Assembly (NCBI GenBank): GCA_023460315.1
Contig: JAEWQO010000027.1
Location: forward strand, 1 to 48,704
From: Actinomycetes bacterium
GTDB lineage: Bacteria > Actinomycetota > Coriobacteriia > Coriobacteriales > Eggerthellaceae
DNA length: 48,704 bases
Reading direction: 5' to 3'
Both the position numbers and the translations under genes were made by a program. Position 1 is the first letter of the stretch. Each line of letters begins with the position of its first letter. Under the pieces are notes generated by a model that was not told where the DNA came from, ran no database searches, and saw only the letters and a program-made list of their open reading frames with translations. Below are positions 1-8,675 of this stretch, piece by piece.

Positions 1-37
1 AGGCGGCCGGCCAGCGGCCCAACGGGCCATAGCCATA

Positions 38-469
38 CTAGATCAAAAGCTGGCTGGGCTGTTGACCAGCCGGGGCCGCCAAGCCCCTGGCTACGCTCGA
101 TACGGGCTGATTTCTACTGTAATGGGGGGGGGTGAGCGCTCGCCGAAGGCTCGCCATCACGTCATCCTCGTCGAAGGGCTGAAGAGGCGTGAAGAAAACG
201 ATGTTCGAACCCCATGACTTCTCCACGGCCGAATTGGAAGGAAGCAAGTCGTTCAGCACCTGAACGCAACGGTCTTTGCGCACCTCTTGGTTCAGGCATT
301 CGGCCTGGGGATTCCTCGCAGCCTCTTCGTCCCCGAGCTTAACCCAGCCGAACACGAAACGCTGTTCCACATACTGTTCTGCCAATGCGCGGGCCCTCCC
401 AAAAAAGGGAGAATGCCTCTCTACGCCGCTAACCCGCCCCTCGATAGCACGATCCTGCGTCAAGTCCAT
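38..469 (-). CDS. Hypothetical protein with a nine-C tract near its 3' end
   Basis: I do not recognise this protein of about 143 residues. The start is taken at the ATG opening MDLTQDRA, which has GAGGA close upstream; a TTG five codons earlier is also possible. The centre (FVFGWVKLGDEEAARNP, then NIVFFTPLQPFDEDD) reads like a folded soluble domain, while the last 30 residues are low in character. The coding strand carries nine consecutive C at 124-132. One base more or less there would end the protein within about a dozen codons, so the tail after about residue 115 may not be real. A GGCTGG/CCAGCC hairpin with a short T run lies inside the last codons. It follows the pirin gene on the same strand. 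It could be a degraded gene. Confidence 0.35.
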   Translation of the reverse strand: MDLTQDRAIEGRVSGVERHSPFFGRARALAEQYVEQRFVFGWVKLGDEEAARNPQAECLNQEVRKDRCVQVLNDLLPSNSAVEKSWGSNIVFFTPLQPFDEDDVMASLRRALTPPHYSRNQPVSSVARGLAAPAGQQPSQLLI

Positions 470-655
470 GCTTCCTCGTAACAAGTCTTTGGGTGAATGA
501 AAAGAGAATCCAACTCCTCAATTATACGCGTCAACACGGCGCTGACAAGGATTTTGGGATAATTGCTTGCAGCGCTGAATCGCCATCGACCATGCTGCGG
601 CACATCATCCAACCTGATGCGCCGCCCAACCCCATCGCTCCGCCAGGAATCGCCG

Positions 656-1492
656 CTATCGTTCGGCATCCTCCTTGACGAACGTGCCGTCATCAAGCTC
701 ATGGAAGGCGCGGCGCAGTTCCTCCTGGGTGTTCATGACGATGGGACCGCCCCAGGCAATCGGCTCAAAAAGCGGCGGCGCGCTGAAGAGGATCACTTCA
801 GCCCCCAAGCCGTCCACGCTGCGAAGTCGCACGCCGCTCCCCCGCCCCAAGGCCAAGGCTGTTTTTTCCGCAAAGCGCGAACCTTCCACCTCCACATCTC
901 CCTTGATGAGGAAAAGGTAAAGCTCATGGTCCGGCTTCGTCTCGCAGAGGAAGTCCGCACCGGGTAAAAGCTGGATGTCAAATATGTCGGCAGGAACGTG
1001 CTCGCCCTGAAACCCGACCGTGTCGCGATAGCTGCCTCCCACAATGCGCACGAGCGCACCCTCTTCAGAGACTTCCGGCATGTCGCGTATGTCGTTGTAG
1101 GCAGGCGGCGACATCTTGTCCGACGCGGGCATATTGAGCCAGAGCTGAACACCCAGCATCTCATCGGCAGGCTGCGGCATCTCTTCATGCATAATGCCCG
1201 ATCCCGCCGTCATCCACTGCGCCTCGCCGGCACCGATAGAGCCATGGTTTCCCAGGCTGTCGCGATGGGTGATGCACCCTTTGACCAAATAGGTGATCGT
1301 CTCTATGCCCCGATGCGGATGGAGGGGAAATCCCCGCACATAGTCGTCAGGGTCAGTGCTGTCAAAGGAATCGAGCATCAAGAACGGATCGAAGCGCTCC
1401 GTCGTCTCATGTCCCAACACGCGCACCAGCCTCACGCCAGCACCGTCCTGCGTCCTGAACCCGCGAACTTCTTCCACTATCTCTCGCGCCAC
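656..1492 (-). CDS. Pirin family protein
   Basis: Pirins are cupin-fold proteins with one metal in the N-terminal domain; some bacterial members have quercetinase-like activity or act as redox-responsive cofactors, and the substrate cannot be read from sequence. The 278-residue length is typical. The expected metal ligands are visible: H58 and H60 in HPHRGIET, then H102 and E104 in GSGIMHEEMP. The C-terminal half carries the second cupin barrel. The start is a GTG (MAREIVEEV) with AGGGAG about 11 bases upstream. It is followed on the same strand by the unrecognised ORF at 38-469. Family assignment is firm; role is open. Confidence 0.93.
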   Translation of the reverse strand: MAREIVEEVRGFRTQDGAGVRLVRVLGHETTERFDPFLMLDSFDSTDPDDYVRGFPLHPHRGIETITYLVKGCITHRDSLGNHGSIGAGEAQWMTAGSGIMHEEMPQPADEMLGVQLWLNMPASDKMSPPAYNDIRDMPEVSEEGALVRIVGGSYRDTVGFQGEHVPADIFDIQLLPGADFLCETKPDHELYLFLIKGDVEVEGSRFAEKTALALGRGSGVRLRSVDGLGAEVILFSAPPLFEPIAWGGPIVMNTQEELRRAFHELDDGTFVKEDAER

Positions 1493-1578
1493 GGCTTCTC
1501 ACTCCCTTCGCTGTCGATCAGAGCAATCGTATCTTCATAGAGGGGAAAGATGGTTGAGCCATCCCGCCTTCCCCGCAT
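1477..1578 (-). CDS. Possible small ORF upstream of pirin
   Basis: A 33-codon ORF starting MRGRRDGSTIFPLYEDTIA lies between the HD-GYP gene and pirin and overlaps the pirin start by 16 bases in another frame. GAGGG is present upstream but about 14 bases from the ATG. The composition is protein-like, but nothing is recognised. It could be a short translated leader coupled to pirin, or chance. Confidence 0.2.
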   Translation of the reverse strand: MRGRRDGSTIFPLYEDTIALIDSEGSEKPWRER

Positions 1579-1621
1579 GATACGATAAGGAGGGCCCTCG
1601 CACAAGGAAACGGGGCAATCC

Positions 1622-2881
1622 CTACGCACGCCACGCTTCAAACGAGGCGACCGCCCTCTCAGAGGCAACCCTCCGCTCGCGATCGACCATCTCGTAGTTC
1701 TCAATGAGAAGAGAGCACAGCAGGGAGGATATTCCCCCGTTTTCCACCATGTTCGTGAGGATGGAAACCGCTTCGTCCCGCAGCATGCCCGTTCGATAGG
1801 GACGGTCCTCGGTGATGGCCGCGAAGATATCGGCGACCGCCATGACCCGCGAACCAAGAGAGAGGTTGCGCGCATCGAGTTTGAAGGGATAGCCTCGTCC
1901 GTCGAGACGCTCGTGGTGATAGGCCGCCCACCGCGATATCTCGTGAAACCCTTCAAGATCGTGCAGCAGCCGATAGGTGTAATAGCTATGGGACCTGATC
2001 ACGTCAAACTCCGCAGGCTCAAGCCGACCCTGCTTCTCCAGTATGCTCCGAGGTATTGCAAGCTTGCCGATGTCATGCAGATTGCCGGCAATGCCCATCA
2101 TCTCGCACTCTATTTCCGACATATGGGCAAGCTCTGCCAGCTTGACCGCAGCAGCCGCAACCCCCGCTGAGTGCATGGCGGTAAAGGGGCTCCGAAAATC
2201 GATGACGCGCGAGAATATTCGCGTGAGCAGCACCGTGTCGTCGAGGCTGAGATTCACCGCCCCAAAAGACACGCTGCTTGCAGCGATCGGCAGCGAGGGC
2301 GCATACGTCAGGTCGAGCCAGAGGGATTCCCGGTCGCTTATCTTCAAGAACGCATCGACCACCTTGGGATCGAACAAAGTCCCCCGGTTTCCGATCACGA
2401 ACTCTTTGATAGAGCGGATCTGCCCAATCACGCATTCCTTGCCATCAACCCGAACAGCAATCCGATCAGCCAGATGGATGATGCGCGACAGCAGGGGAAT
2501 GGCTTCGTCTGGGGAGGACGGGCCCGATGCGGACTTCCACGGCCGATGGTGGTATCGGATGACGGTGGAAACGTCGGCGAGGACGGGAAGTTCCGACAGC
2601 AACTCGGCACCGAGACGGGCATGCTCGTCGATGCCTTCCTGCTCATCCTCCGCAAAGGGAAGAGAATCATCGGTCGCGATGGCCCCTACGTCATGGATGA
2701 GGGCAGCGACCACCAAGGTGCGCCTTTCCTCAAAGGACAGCCCCAAAACTTCTCCTATCGCATGAGACAGATAGGCCACTTGCTGATGGTGGCCAGTTAT
2801 CTCGGGGCTCACTAAATCGAGTGCCTTCGTAAGGCAGCTCACAAGGGTGTAAAGGTTCGTGAAATGGCGGACCCGGTCCAC
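1622..2881 (-). CDS. Tandem HD / HD-GYP domain protein
   Basis: This 419-residue protein has two HD-type metal-phosphohydrolase domains and no recognisable sensor domain. The N-terminal one has LVVAALIHDVGAIA. The C-terminal one has NLHDIGKLAIP followed by HHERLDGRGYP, the HD-GYP signature of cyclic di-GMP phosphodiesterases. Proteins of this class degrade c-di-GMP or related cyclic dinucleotides; whether the N-terminal HD domain is active is unclear. The start is a GTG (MDRVRHF) with AAGGAG eight bases upstream. A strong terminator at 3031-3068 separates it from the hydrogenase operon, so it is probably its own unit. Confidence 0.85.
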   Translation of the reverse strand: MDRVRHFTNLYTLVSCLTKALDLVSPEITGHHQQVAYLSHAIGEVLGLSFEERRTLVVAALIHDVGAIATDDSLPFAEDEQEGIDEHARLGAELLSELPVLADVSTVIRYHHRPWKSASGPSSPDEAIPLLSRIIHLADRIAVRVDGKECVIGQIRSIKEFVIGNRGTLFDPKVVDAFLKISDRESLWLDLTYAPSLPIAASSVSFGAVNLSLDDTVLLTRIFSRVIDFRSPFTAMHSAGVAAAAVKLAELAHMSEIECEMMGIAGNLHDIGKLAIPRSILEKQGRLEPAEFDVIRSHSYYTYRLLHDLEGFHEISRWAAYHHERLDGRGYPFKLDARNLSLGSRVMAVADIFAAITEDRPYRTGMLRDEAVSILTNMVENGGISSLLCSLLIENYEMVDRERRVASERAVASFEAWRA

Positions 2882-3030
2882 GCTGGATCTCCTTTGCCGA
2901 TGAGTTTTTGTGTCTTGGGCTTCTTTGCCCCGATGTCATGCTTGGCGATTGACCCTATTCTAGGAGATAGTCAGCGCAAGGGCAAGGCTTCCCGCCGCCG
3001 CCAGCACGATGGGCACGCGCACCGCTCCAC

Positions 3031-3068
3031 AAAAAAAAGAAGAGATCCGCTTGGATCTCTCCTTTTTT
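3031..3068. terminator. Bidirectional rho-independent terminator
   Basis: An inverted repeat GAGATCC/GGATCTC with a 4-base loop is flanked by an A run on one side and a T run on the other, so it can end transcription in either direction. It lies just past the stop of the hydrogenase cytochrome b gene and ends that operon. Confidence 0.85.
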
Positions 3069-3095
3069 GAACCATCTCAGCTCATGCAGGGAAGT

Positions 3096-3794
3096 CTAGC
3101 CCTTCTCGCCGTGCTTGAGATCGTCTTCGCCAACGATCGTGTGCTTTTCAGGATCATACACAAGCCCACCATGCTCTTTCCAGAAGAACATGAGCAGCGT
3201 CGGGGAAATGCCCTCGATATTCGCCAGATAAACGTGGATGAACATGAAGCAGATGAACACGTACATCATGAAATAGTGGATGATGCGCATGGACATGAGC
3301 CCGCCAACCAAATCCGTGCCGGCCGCAAAGAGCCCCAGGTTCATGGTGGGTCCCCAGAGACAGAGGCCGGTATAGAACATCAGGATGATGAGGATGGGGA
3401 TGGCCAAATAGCTGATCTTCTGAGGCACGCCCAGCTTGGCGCCGAGCGGATGATCCTTCTTCAAGAACAGGTAGTATTTGATCCACGCCCCAAACTGATG
3501 GCGGTTGTCCGCCTGAGGGAGCCACGTCTTGTAATCCGTGACCTGGAAGCGGGTGCCGCCATCAGGAGAGGATTTCACGAAAAACGCCATGGCGACACGG
3601 ACGACACAATTGATGAACAGAACGAACCCACAGAAGACATGGACGCCACGGGCAATGCCCATGAAGGATGGCCAGAAGGGAAAATGGATATTGAAACCCG
3701 TGATGATAAGCAGGATCATGCACACCAGGTTGATCCAGTGTGTAATGACGAAGGGCATCGGATGGGCTTCGCGATAATGTGCCAGATGCGCCAT
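3096..3794 (-). CDS. hyaC: [NiFe] hydrogenase b-type cytochrome subunit
   Basis: This is the membrane diheme cytochrome b that takes electrons from the hydrogenase small subunit and passes them to quinone. The 232 residues hold four hydrophobic helices, around residues 15-35, 47-70, 127-150 and 168-195. Candidate heme histidines sit in THWINL, GVHVF, RIIHYF and FIHVYLA. The start ATG lies one base past the large-subunit stop (TAG C ATG), so the genes are translationally coupled. It is last in a small subunit-large subunit-cytochrome operon. The pairing with a TAT-exported small subunit points to H2 oxidation outside the cytoplasmic membrane. Confidence 0.93.
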   Translation of the reverse strand: MAHLAHYREAHPMPFVITHWINLVCMILLIITGFNIHFPFWPSFMGIARGVHVFCGFVLFINCVVRVAMAFFVKSSPDGGTRFQVTDYKTWLPQADNRHQFGAWIKYYLFLKKDHPLGAKLGVPQKISYLAIPILIILMFYTGLCLWGPTMNLGLFAAGTDLVGGLMSMRIIHYFMMYVFICFMFIHVYLANIEGISPTLLMFFWKEHGGLVYDPEKHTIVGEDDLKHGEKG

Positions 3795-3795
3795 G

Positions 3796-5442
3796 CTATT
3801 TCACCCCCCAGGGGCTCGTGACGGTTTCGAAACTCTTGCCCGTCGCCGGCTCGGTGACATGCACCGCGCACGCGGTGCACGGATCGAAGCTGTGGACGGT
3901 GCGAAGCGCATTGATGGGCTTCTCCACATCTCCCACCGGCACGCCGATCAGCGCCTGCTCGATAGGACCATGCACGCCGTCGGCATTCATGGGAGCAAGG
4001 TTCCAAGTGGTCGGAATGATGATCTGGTATCCCGTGATCTTGCCGTCTTTGACATCCTCATGATGGTAGAGGGCACCACGCGGCGCCTCCCAGAAGCCGG
4101 TCCCGGAGCCGGTGATGGTGGAGGGCTTGCGGAAGTATTCGCTGTCGCCGCTCTTCACTGCCTCGATCAGTTCCGTGACCCAGTCCTTCATGAGACCGGC
4201 GATATAGAGCGTCTCGATCTGACGGACCGCCGTGCGACCCAACGTCGACTGGGCGACGCCGATCTGTCCCGAAGCGCCCAGCGCGTCGAGCATGCTGTCC
4301 ACGTGGCTGACGACAAAGGGCACGTTGCGCTTGTAGGCAGCCAAGATGCGGGCAAGTCCGCCGGCTTCGTAAGGCTTCCCGTCGTAGGCGGGGCACTTGA
4401 CCCACGTATAGCGATCGTTCACGTCATATGAGGTGAACTCGGGCTCTGTCACGAAGTAGGGAGACTGATACGTCTTGTCACCCTTGTACCAAGAATGTCC
4501 CATGTATTCCGTTATGAGACCTTCCTCGACATCGGAGAGATTAAGCTCGTCATCGAGGACGCCCATGGGCAGGTAGCGGTCTTCCATCTTCATGTTCTCA
4601 CGCTCGAACACTCCCCAGGCGACGTAGCGACCGCAGCCTTTGCCCCACGTCAACGCATCGGTGTAGAACGGTGCGAGCGCGAGGGTGTCGGGAATCATGG
4701 TCGCCTCAACCCAGTTGTAGATCTCCTCAACCATGTACTTGAGGTCATCGAGCTTCTGAGAGGTTGGAACAAAGGCGGTGCCGCCAGGTATGACCGTCAT
4801 GACATGAGGCATCTTGCCGCCGAGCAGAGCAGCCACCTCGGAAGCGCGGGCCTGCATCTTGAGGGCCTCGAGATAGTGGGCCGTGCAGATGAGGTCGAGC
4901 TCGGGAGGCAACGTGTAGGCCGTGCCGTCATCGGCGTCAAACCAGTTGCCGGAGAAAATGGACAGCTGGCCATTGTCGGCAAAAGTGGACAGACGCTCCT
5001 TGAGTGCCACGAAATCGCTGTTCATAGACGTGCCCGCTGCCTTGGCAAGATCGTAGGCATCCACGGGATCGGCCTTGAGGGCGTTCAGAGGATTGACGTA
5101 GTCGAGCGCCGCCAAATTATAGAACCACAGGATGTGGCTATGGAGGAATTGGGCACCCTCAATCAGGTTGCGGATAATGCGTGCGTTGTTGGAGATGGTG
5201 ATGCCGTAGGCTTCCTCGGCCGCGATGGCGGACGAATGAGCATGCGATACCGGGCAAACGCCACAGATGCGCTGCACGATTTGGGCAGCATCCTCAGGCG
5301 TGCGATCCTGCACGACGAGCTCCATGCCACGGAAACAACCGCCGGAAACCCATGCGTCGGACACCGTGCCGTTCGTGACCTCCATCTCGACGCGCAGGTG
5401 ACCTTCGATGCGGGTGATCGGGTCGATAACTGAACGAGTCAT
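3796..5442 (-). CDS. hyaB: Group 1 [NiFe] hydrogenase large (catalytic) subunit
   Basis: This subunit carries the Ni-Fe active site of a membrane-bound uptake hydrogenase. The 548 residues include the L1 motif RICGVCPVSH (C60, C63, H67) and the L2 motif DPCTACAVH (C522, C525, H528). Twenty residues follow H528; this is the C-terminal peptide that a HyaD/HybD-type endopeptidase normally removes after nickel insertion. No such protease is in the window. The start ATG directly abuts the TAA of the small subunit, and GGGAGG lies upstream. The complex is exported with the small subunit by the Tat system. Coriobacterial enzymes of this kind have been placed in their own group 1 subgroup; I cannot confirm the subgroup without alignment. 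Confidence 0.96.
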   Translation of the reverse strand: MTRSVIDPITRIEGHLRVEMEVTNGTVSDAWVSGGCFRGMELVVQDRTPEDAAQIVQRICGVCPVSHAHSSAIAAEEAYGITISNNARIIRNLIEGAQFLHSHILWFYNLAALDYVNPLNALKADPVDAYDLAKAAGTSMNSDFVALKERLSTFADNGQLSIFSGNWFDADDGTAYTLPPELDLICTAHYLEALKMQARASEVAALLGGKMPHVMTVIPGGTAFVPTSQKLDDLKYMVEEIYNWVEATMIPDTLALAPFYTDALTWGKGCGRYVAWGVFERENMKMEDRYLPMGVLDDELNLSDVEEGLITEYMGHSWYKGDKTYQSPYFVTEPEFTSYDVNDRYTWVKCPAYDGKPYEAGGLARILAAYKRNVPFVVSHVDSMLDALGASGQIGVAQSTLGRTAVRQIETLYIAGLMKDWVTELIEAVKSGDSEYFRKPSTITGSGTGFWEAPRGALYHHEDVKDGKITGYQIIIPTTWNLAPMNADGVHGPIEQALIGVPVGDVEKPINALRTVHSFDPCTACAVHVTEPATGKSFETVTSPWGVK

Positions 5443-6690
5443 TTAGGCGTTACCTCCCTTCGTATCGTCGCCGGTAGGTGCGGAACCCTCGGCCGAATCG
5501 TACGAGCCAATGGATTTGTCCGGGTGCTTCGTATCCCACGCGCGTTTCTTTTCAAAATCGGCTCCGCCATCCATGCGGCCCGACACCTTCATGCCAAACC
5601 CATGAACGACGAGAGCAGCCGCCAGGATTCCCGTGATGCCGAGAGCAATCGTGCCGGGCTGGACCATCCAGTCACCGATGCGCAAATCGCGATGACGCTT
5701 ATAGAACGGGGTGTTCACCTCGACCCAGTTTTGGCCGGGATCGTTCGGGTTCGCTTCACAGCAGCCGATGCAGGGAGAACCGGCCTGCACGCACCAGCTC
5801 CGGCGATTGTTCCAGAGGACAATGCCGCAATTGGCCTTCGTCTGCGGTCCGCGGCAGCCCAGGGCATACATGCAATATCCCTTGGCCTCTTCCTCGCTGC
5901 CGAACTCATAGACGAATTCGCCATTCTCGAAGTGCCCGCGGCGCTCACAGTTGTCGTGAATCGTCTGGCCGTAAATTCCGGCAGGCTTGTTCTCGCTCGT
6001 CAGCTCTAGAACCTTGCTGTCGAGCATGATGACGTCAACCAAAACTGACATGAGCCACTCAGGATTCGCCGGGCAGCCGGGAACATTGATGACCGGAGTC
6101 TCGATGCCCGCCTTGGCGAGGAACTGCTGTACACCGAGCGCCTCAGCCGAATTGGGATGGGCAGCAATCCAGCCGCCATTGACGGCACAGGAGCCGAGGG
6201 CAACGACCGCGTTGGCCTTTTCGGCCGCCTCGATCAGATGATCGGTACCGGGTGCGTCGGCAACACGGAGGGCCTGACCGCCCCAACCCTCAAGCACCGC
6301 GCCTTCGTAAATGAGGATATAGTTTCCTGCCTCGATTGTCTGAGTCTTCGCCTCTTCCATCGAATGACCGGCAGCGGCGGATAGCGTCTCGGAATAGTTT
6401 AAAGAGATGAGCTCCAAGACGACAGTCGCCGGATCGGGTGTCTCGATCTGTGCGAATGACTCAGTACATCCCGTGCACGACGCTCCTTCGATCCAGATCA
6501 CTGGATACAAATTCCCCTTCGTTGCGCCGATCACGGATTTCTCGAGGGCCTGCGCAATGCTCGGAGCAGCAAGTTCTGACAGTCCGGCTGCAACCGCAAT
6601 TGCGCCGCAAAGCTTCATGAAGCTGCGTCGCGTGACTCCGCGGGCAGACAGCATGTCTTGAAACTCCGAAGCCGTGGCCTCTTTTTCCAT
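5443..6690 (-). CDS. hyaA: Group 1 [NiFe] hydrogenase small subunit (Tat substrate, membrane-anchored)
   Basis: This is the Fe-S electron-transfer subunit, about 415 residues. It begins with a twin-arginine signal (TRRSFMKL, residues 20-27, then a hydrophobic stretch ending near SIAQA). The proximal cluster motif GASCTGC follows, with C72 and C75. Later cysteines (CERRGHF, CMYALGCRG, CIGCC) supply the medial and distal clusters. A hydrophobic helix near residues 345-368 anchors the C-terminus and would contact the cytochrome. The ATG at 6690 is chosen over a GTG two codons upstream because AGGAGG lies seven bases before it. It is first in a three-gene operon with a plausible promoter at 6757-6785. 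Confidence 0.96.
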   Translation of the reverse strand: MEKEATASEFQDMLSARGVTRRSFMKLCGAIAVAAGLSELAAPSIAQALEKSVIGATKGNLYPVIWIEGASCTGCTESFAQIETPDPATVVLELISLNYSETLSAAAGHSMEEAKTQTIEAGNYILIYEGAVLEGWGGQALRVADAPGTDHLIEAAEKANAVVALGSCAVNGGWIAAHPNSAEALGVQQFLAKAGIETPVINVPGCPANPEWLMSVLVDVIMLDSKVLELTSENKPAGIYGQTIHDNCERRGHFENGEFVYEFGSEEEAKGYCMYALGCRGPQTKANCGIVLWNNRRSWCVQAGSPCIGCCEANPNDPGQNWVEVNTPFYKRHRDLRIGDWMVQPGTIALGITGILAAALVVHGFGMKVSGRMDGGADFEKKRAWDTKHPDKSIGSYDSAEGSAPTGDDTKGGNA

Positions 6691-6756
6691 GTGCACACCT
6701 CCTCAGGTGCTCTCGTCTGACATCTCACTGGCGTTATTTTCCACTGAGCTTGTCTA

Positions 6757-6785
6757 TAAATAGCAGGCGAGCATCGCGAGCGCAA
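6757..6785 (-). promoter_or_regulatory. Putative promoter of the uptake hydrogenase operon
   Basis: On the minus strand TTGCGC (6785-6780) is followed after exactly 17 bases by TATTTA (6762-6757), a fair match to a housekeeping promoter. It is about 70 bases upstream of the small-subunit start. Confidence 0.5.
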
Positions 6786-6789
6786 CGTT

Positions 6790-6838
6790 TAAACCGCAAA
6801 TGGTTTGAAAATGTTACGTACTTTATCAGGCGTAACAT
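6790..6838. promoter_or_regulatory. Two dyads upstream of the hydrogenase promoter
   Basis: Just upstream of the proposed -35 are AAACC/GGTTT with a 6-base spacer (around 6791-6806) and a better inverted repeat, ATGTTACG/CGTAACAT with a 12-base spacer (6811-6838). The position suits an activator or repressor site. It does not match the FNR or NikR consensus, so the regulator is unknown. Confidence 0.4.
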
Positions 6839-6848
6839 GATTTTAGAA

Positions 6849-6873
6849 GCTACGGCGGCACGGCTGCCGTAGC
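6849..6873. other. GC-rich hairpin between hyaA and pheA
   Basis: GCTACGGC and GCCGTAGC form an 8-bp stem with a 9-base loop. There is no T run on either side. It sits in the divergent region between the hydrogenase operon and pheA, and its function is unknown. Confidence 0.4.
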
Positions 6874-7049
6874 GCACCGGGAAGAGCGAGACGCTTTCCC
6901 TCCCAAGGGCGTTGCCATCCTGCCTCCGCCTTGCTCAGAGCCGAAGAATTGCAGGATTCCGGCGAGAGGACGCCTTTGCGCGTGTGCCATCGGGACATCC
7001 GCGGTATGATGCTCAGCGAAACAACCGTCAGCTACAGAAGGATGTCCTC

Positions 7050-7901
7050 ATGGCCCCTCATGAACCCCTCTTCGCCTACCTTGGACCGACCGGCACGTAC
7101 TCAGACGAGGCCACCCGAACCTTTGCCAAACGGCTCGCCGTCGATGAGCCGCAAACGATCGAATGCACCTCGCTCGATGAGGTGTTTGACATGGTTGATC
7201 GTGGCAAGTGCGAATACGGGGTCGTGCCGACCGAAAATTCGCTCGAAGGTCCCGTGACGGCGACGCTCGACAATTTCGCCTTCAAAAGTTCGGCATCCAT
7301 CCTCGGTGAGGAAATTCTGGACATCCACCATTGCCTGGTGGTGGCACCCGGCGCTTCCGTTCGGGATGTCACGGCTGTCGCCTCCCATCCGCAGGGCCTT
7401 GCCCAATGCCGCCGTTACCTCTCCGAAAAGCTGCCGGGACGAACGGCGGTCACGACCTCGTCGACGGCAGAAAGCGCGCGCATGGCCGCAGCCGACCCGC
7501 AGGTCGCAGGCATTGCCAGCTCCTTCGCGGCCAAGCTCTACGGCGCAGACGTCTGCGAAAACGGGATAGAGGACCACTGCGGAAACCAGACCTCATTTGC
7601 CCTCATCGGCCGCCAAGGACACCCACCGGTGTTTTCGGGTGAGAGATTCAAGACCTCGCTCGCGCTGTTCCTGCAAACCGACAAGGCAGGCGCCCTTCTC
7701 ATGATCCTCTCGGAGTTCGCCTACGCCGGCATCAACCTGACCAAGATCCAGTCGCGACCAACGAAACAGGCGCTTGGCGAATACTTGTTCTTTATCGACC
7801 TTGAAGGAAATGCAAACGATCCGGAGGTGCAGACTGCGTTGAGCTGCCTGCGCCTGAAACTTCGCGAGGTGAAGGTCCTTGGCAGCTACCCGATAGGGTG
7901 A
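7050..7901 (+). CDS. pheA: Prephenate dehydratase
   Basis: Converts prephenate to phenylpyruvate, the committed step to phenylalanine. The 283-residue protein begins with the catalytic PDT domain (AYLGPTGTYSDEA at the N-terminus, GVVPTENSLEGPV near residue 57) and ends with an ACT domain (SLALFLQTDKAGALLMIL from about residue 204, IQSRPTKQALGEYLFF) that normally binds phenylalanine for feedback control. There is no chorismate mutase domain. The ATG of MAPHEP is chosen because AGAAGGA lies just upstream; the longer frame before it has no ribosome site. The family TRF motif reads T181-S182-F183 here, so the arginine is replaced by serine. It is a single gene facing away from the hydrogenase operon. 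Confidence 0.93.
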   Translation: MAPHEPLFAYLGPTGTYSDEATRTFAKRLAVDEPQTIECTSLDEVFDMVDRGKCEYGVVPTENSLEGPVTATLDNFAFKSSASILGEEILDIHHCLVVAPGASVRDVTAVASHPQGLAQCRRYLSEKLPGRTAVTTSSTAESARMAAADPQVAGIASSFAAKLYGADVCENGIEDHCGNQTSFALIGRQGHPPVFSGERFKTSLALFLQTDKAGALLMILSEFAYAGINLTKIQSRPTKQALGEYLFFIDLEGNANDPEVQTALSCLRLKLREVKVLGSYPIG

Positions 7902-8000
7902 CGGGGAGCCGTCGTTGGGGCCAAGGATGTCCCCGCCCCCCTCACGACCCGCTTAAGAAGCACCGACGGAGCGCGACGTTGAACCGGCAGCTTTCCTGCC

Positions 8001-8579
8001 TCAAAACGACACGATGCCCAGATGTTCGAGAAGTATCTTTGTCCCTATGAGGATAAGGACGATGCCGCCGACGACTGCGGCAAGCTTCTCGAAGCGCGCT
8101 CCGAAGCGGTGCCCCACCGCGACGCCGGCAAGAGCCAAGACAAACGTCGTCACGCCGATGAGGACCACCGAAGACACGATGTCGACGCCGAGGAAGGCGA
8201 AGGTGATTCCCACAGCCAGCGCATCGATGCTCGTGGCGACGGCCAGCAGGATGAGTTCGGGGATGTCCAGCTTCTCCTCGATCTGGCAAGCCGCCCCTTC
8301 CCCTTTCCCCCAGAATGCCTCCCACAGCATCTTCCCCCCGATGAAACCCAAAAGAGCAAAGGCGATCCAATGGTCAATGGGCGTTATATAGCGCTCGAAC
8401 TGAGAGCCAAGCGCCCAGCCAATAAGCGGCATCATCATCTGAAAAGCCCCGAAAAACGACGCGATGACAACAGCCCTCCTGCCGTCAAGGCGCTTCATGC
8501 GCAGGCCTTTGCACACGGACACCGCAAACGCATCCATCGACAGGCCGACCGCAACCAGAAACAATTCTACGAAACCCAT
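8001..8579 (-). CDS. mntP: MntP-type manganese efflux pump
   Basis: Exports Mn2+ across the cytoplasmic membrane. The 192 residues match the family length and hold six hydrophobic helices in two related halves. Each half has the acidic signature: VGLSMDAFAVSVCKG near residue 15 and ATSIDALAVG near residue 117, with the membrane aspartates typical of MntP. The ATG (MGFVEL) has AGAAGGGA upstream. The frame stays open much further upstream, but that part is the riboswitch leader and is not protein. Control by the yybP-ykoY-type leader at 8676-8767 supports the manganese assignment independently of the protein. Confidence 0.95.
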   Translation of the reverse strand: MGFVELFLVAVGLSMDAFAVSVCKGLRMKRLDGRRAVVIASFFGAFQMMMPLIGWALGSQFERYITPIDHWIAFALLGFIGGKMLWEAFWGKGEGAACQIEEKLDIPELILLAVATSIDALAVGITFAFLGVDIVSSVVLIGVTTFVLALAGVAVGHRFGARFEKLAAVVGGIVLILIGTKILLEHLGIVSF

Positions 8580-8614
8580 GACTTCCCTTCTCGTCTTCTT
8601 TTGCTGCAAAGCGT

Positions 8615-8644
8615 AAAAAACGCCGGAGCGCATGCGCTCCGGCG
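8615..8644 (-). terminator. Riboswitch expression-platform terminator
   Basis: A hairpin with a nearly perfect self-complementary 24-base stem region (CGCCGGAGCG/CGCTCCGGCG) is followed on the minus strand by six T. It lies between the aptamer and the mntP ribosome site, so mntP mRNA forms only when the terminator is disrupted. Confidence 0.85.
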
Positions 8645-8675
8645 TAGAAAGGACCGGTGCGACGAATGCGCCACA

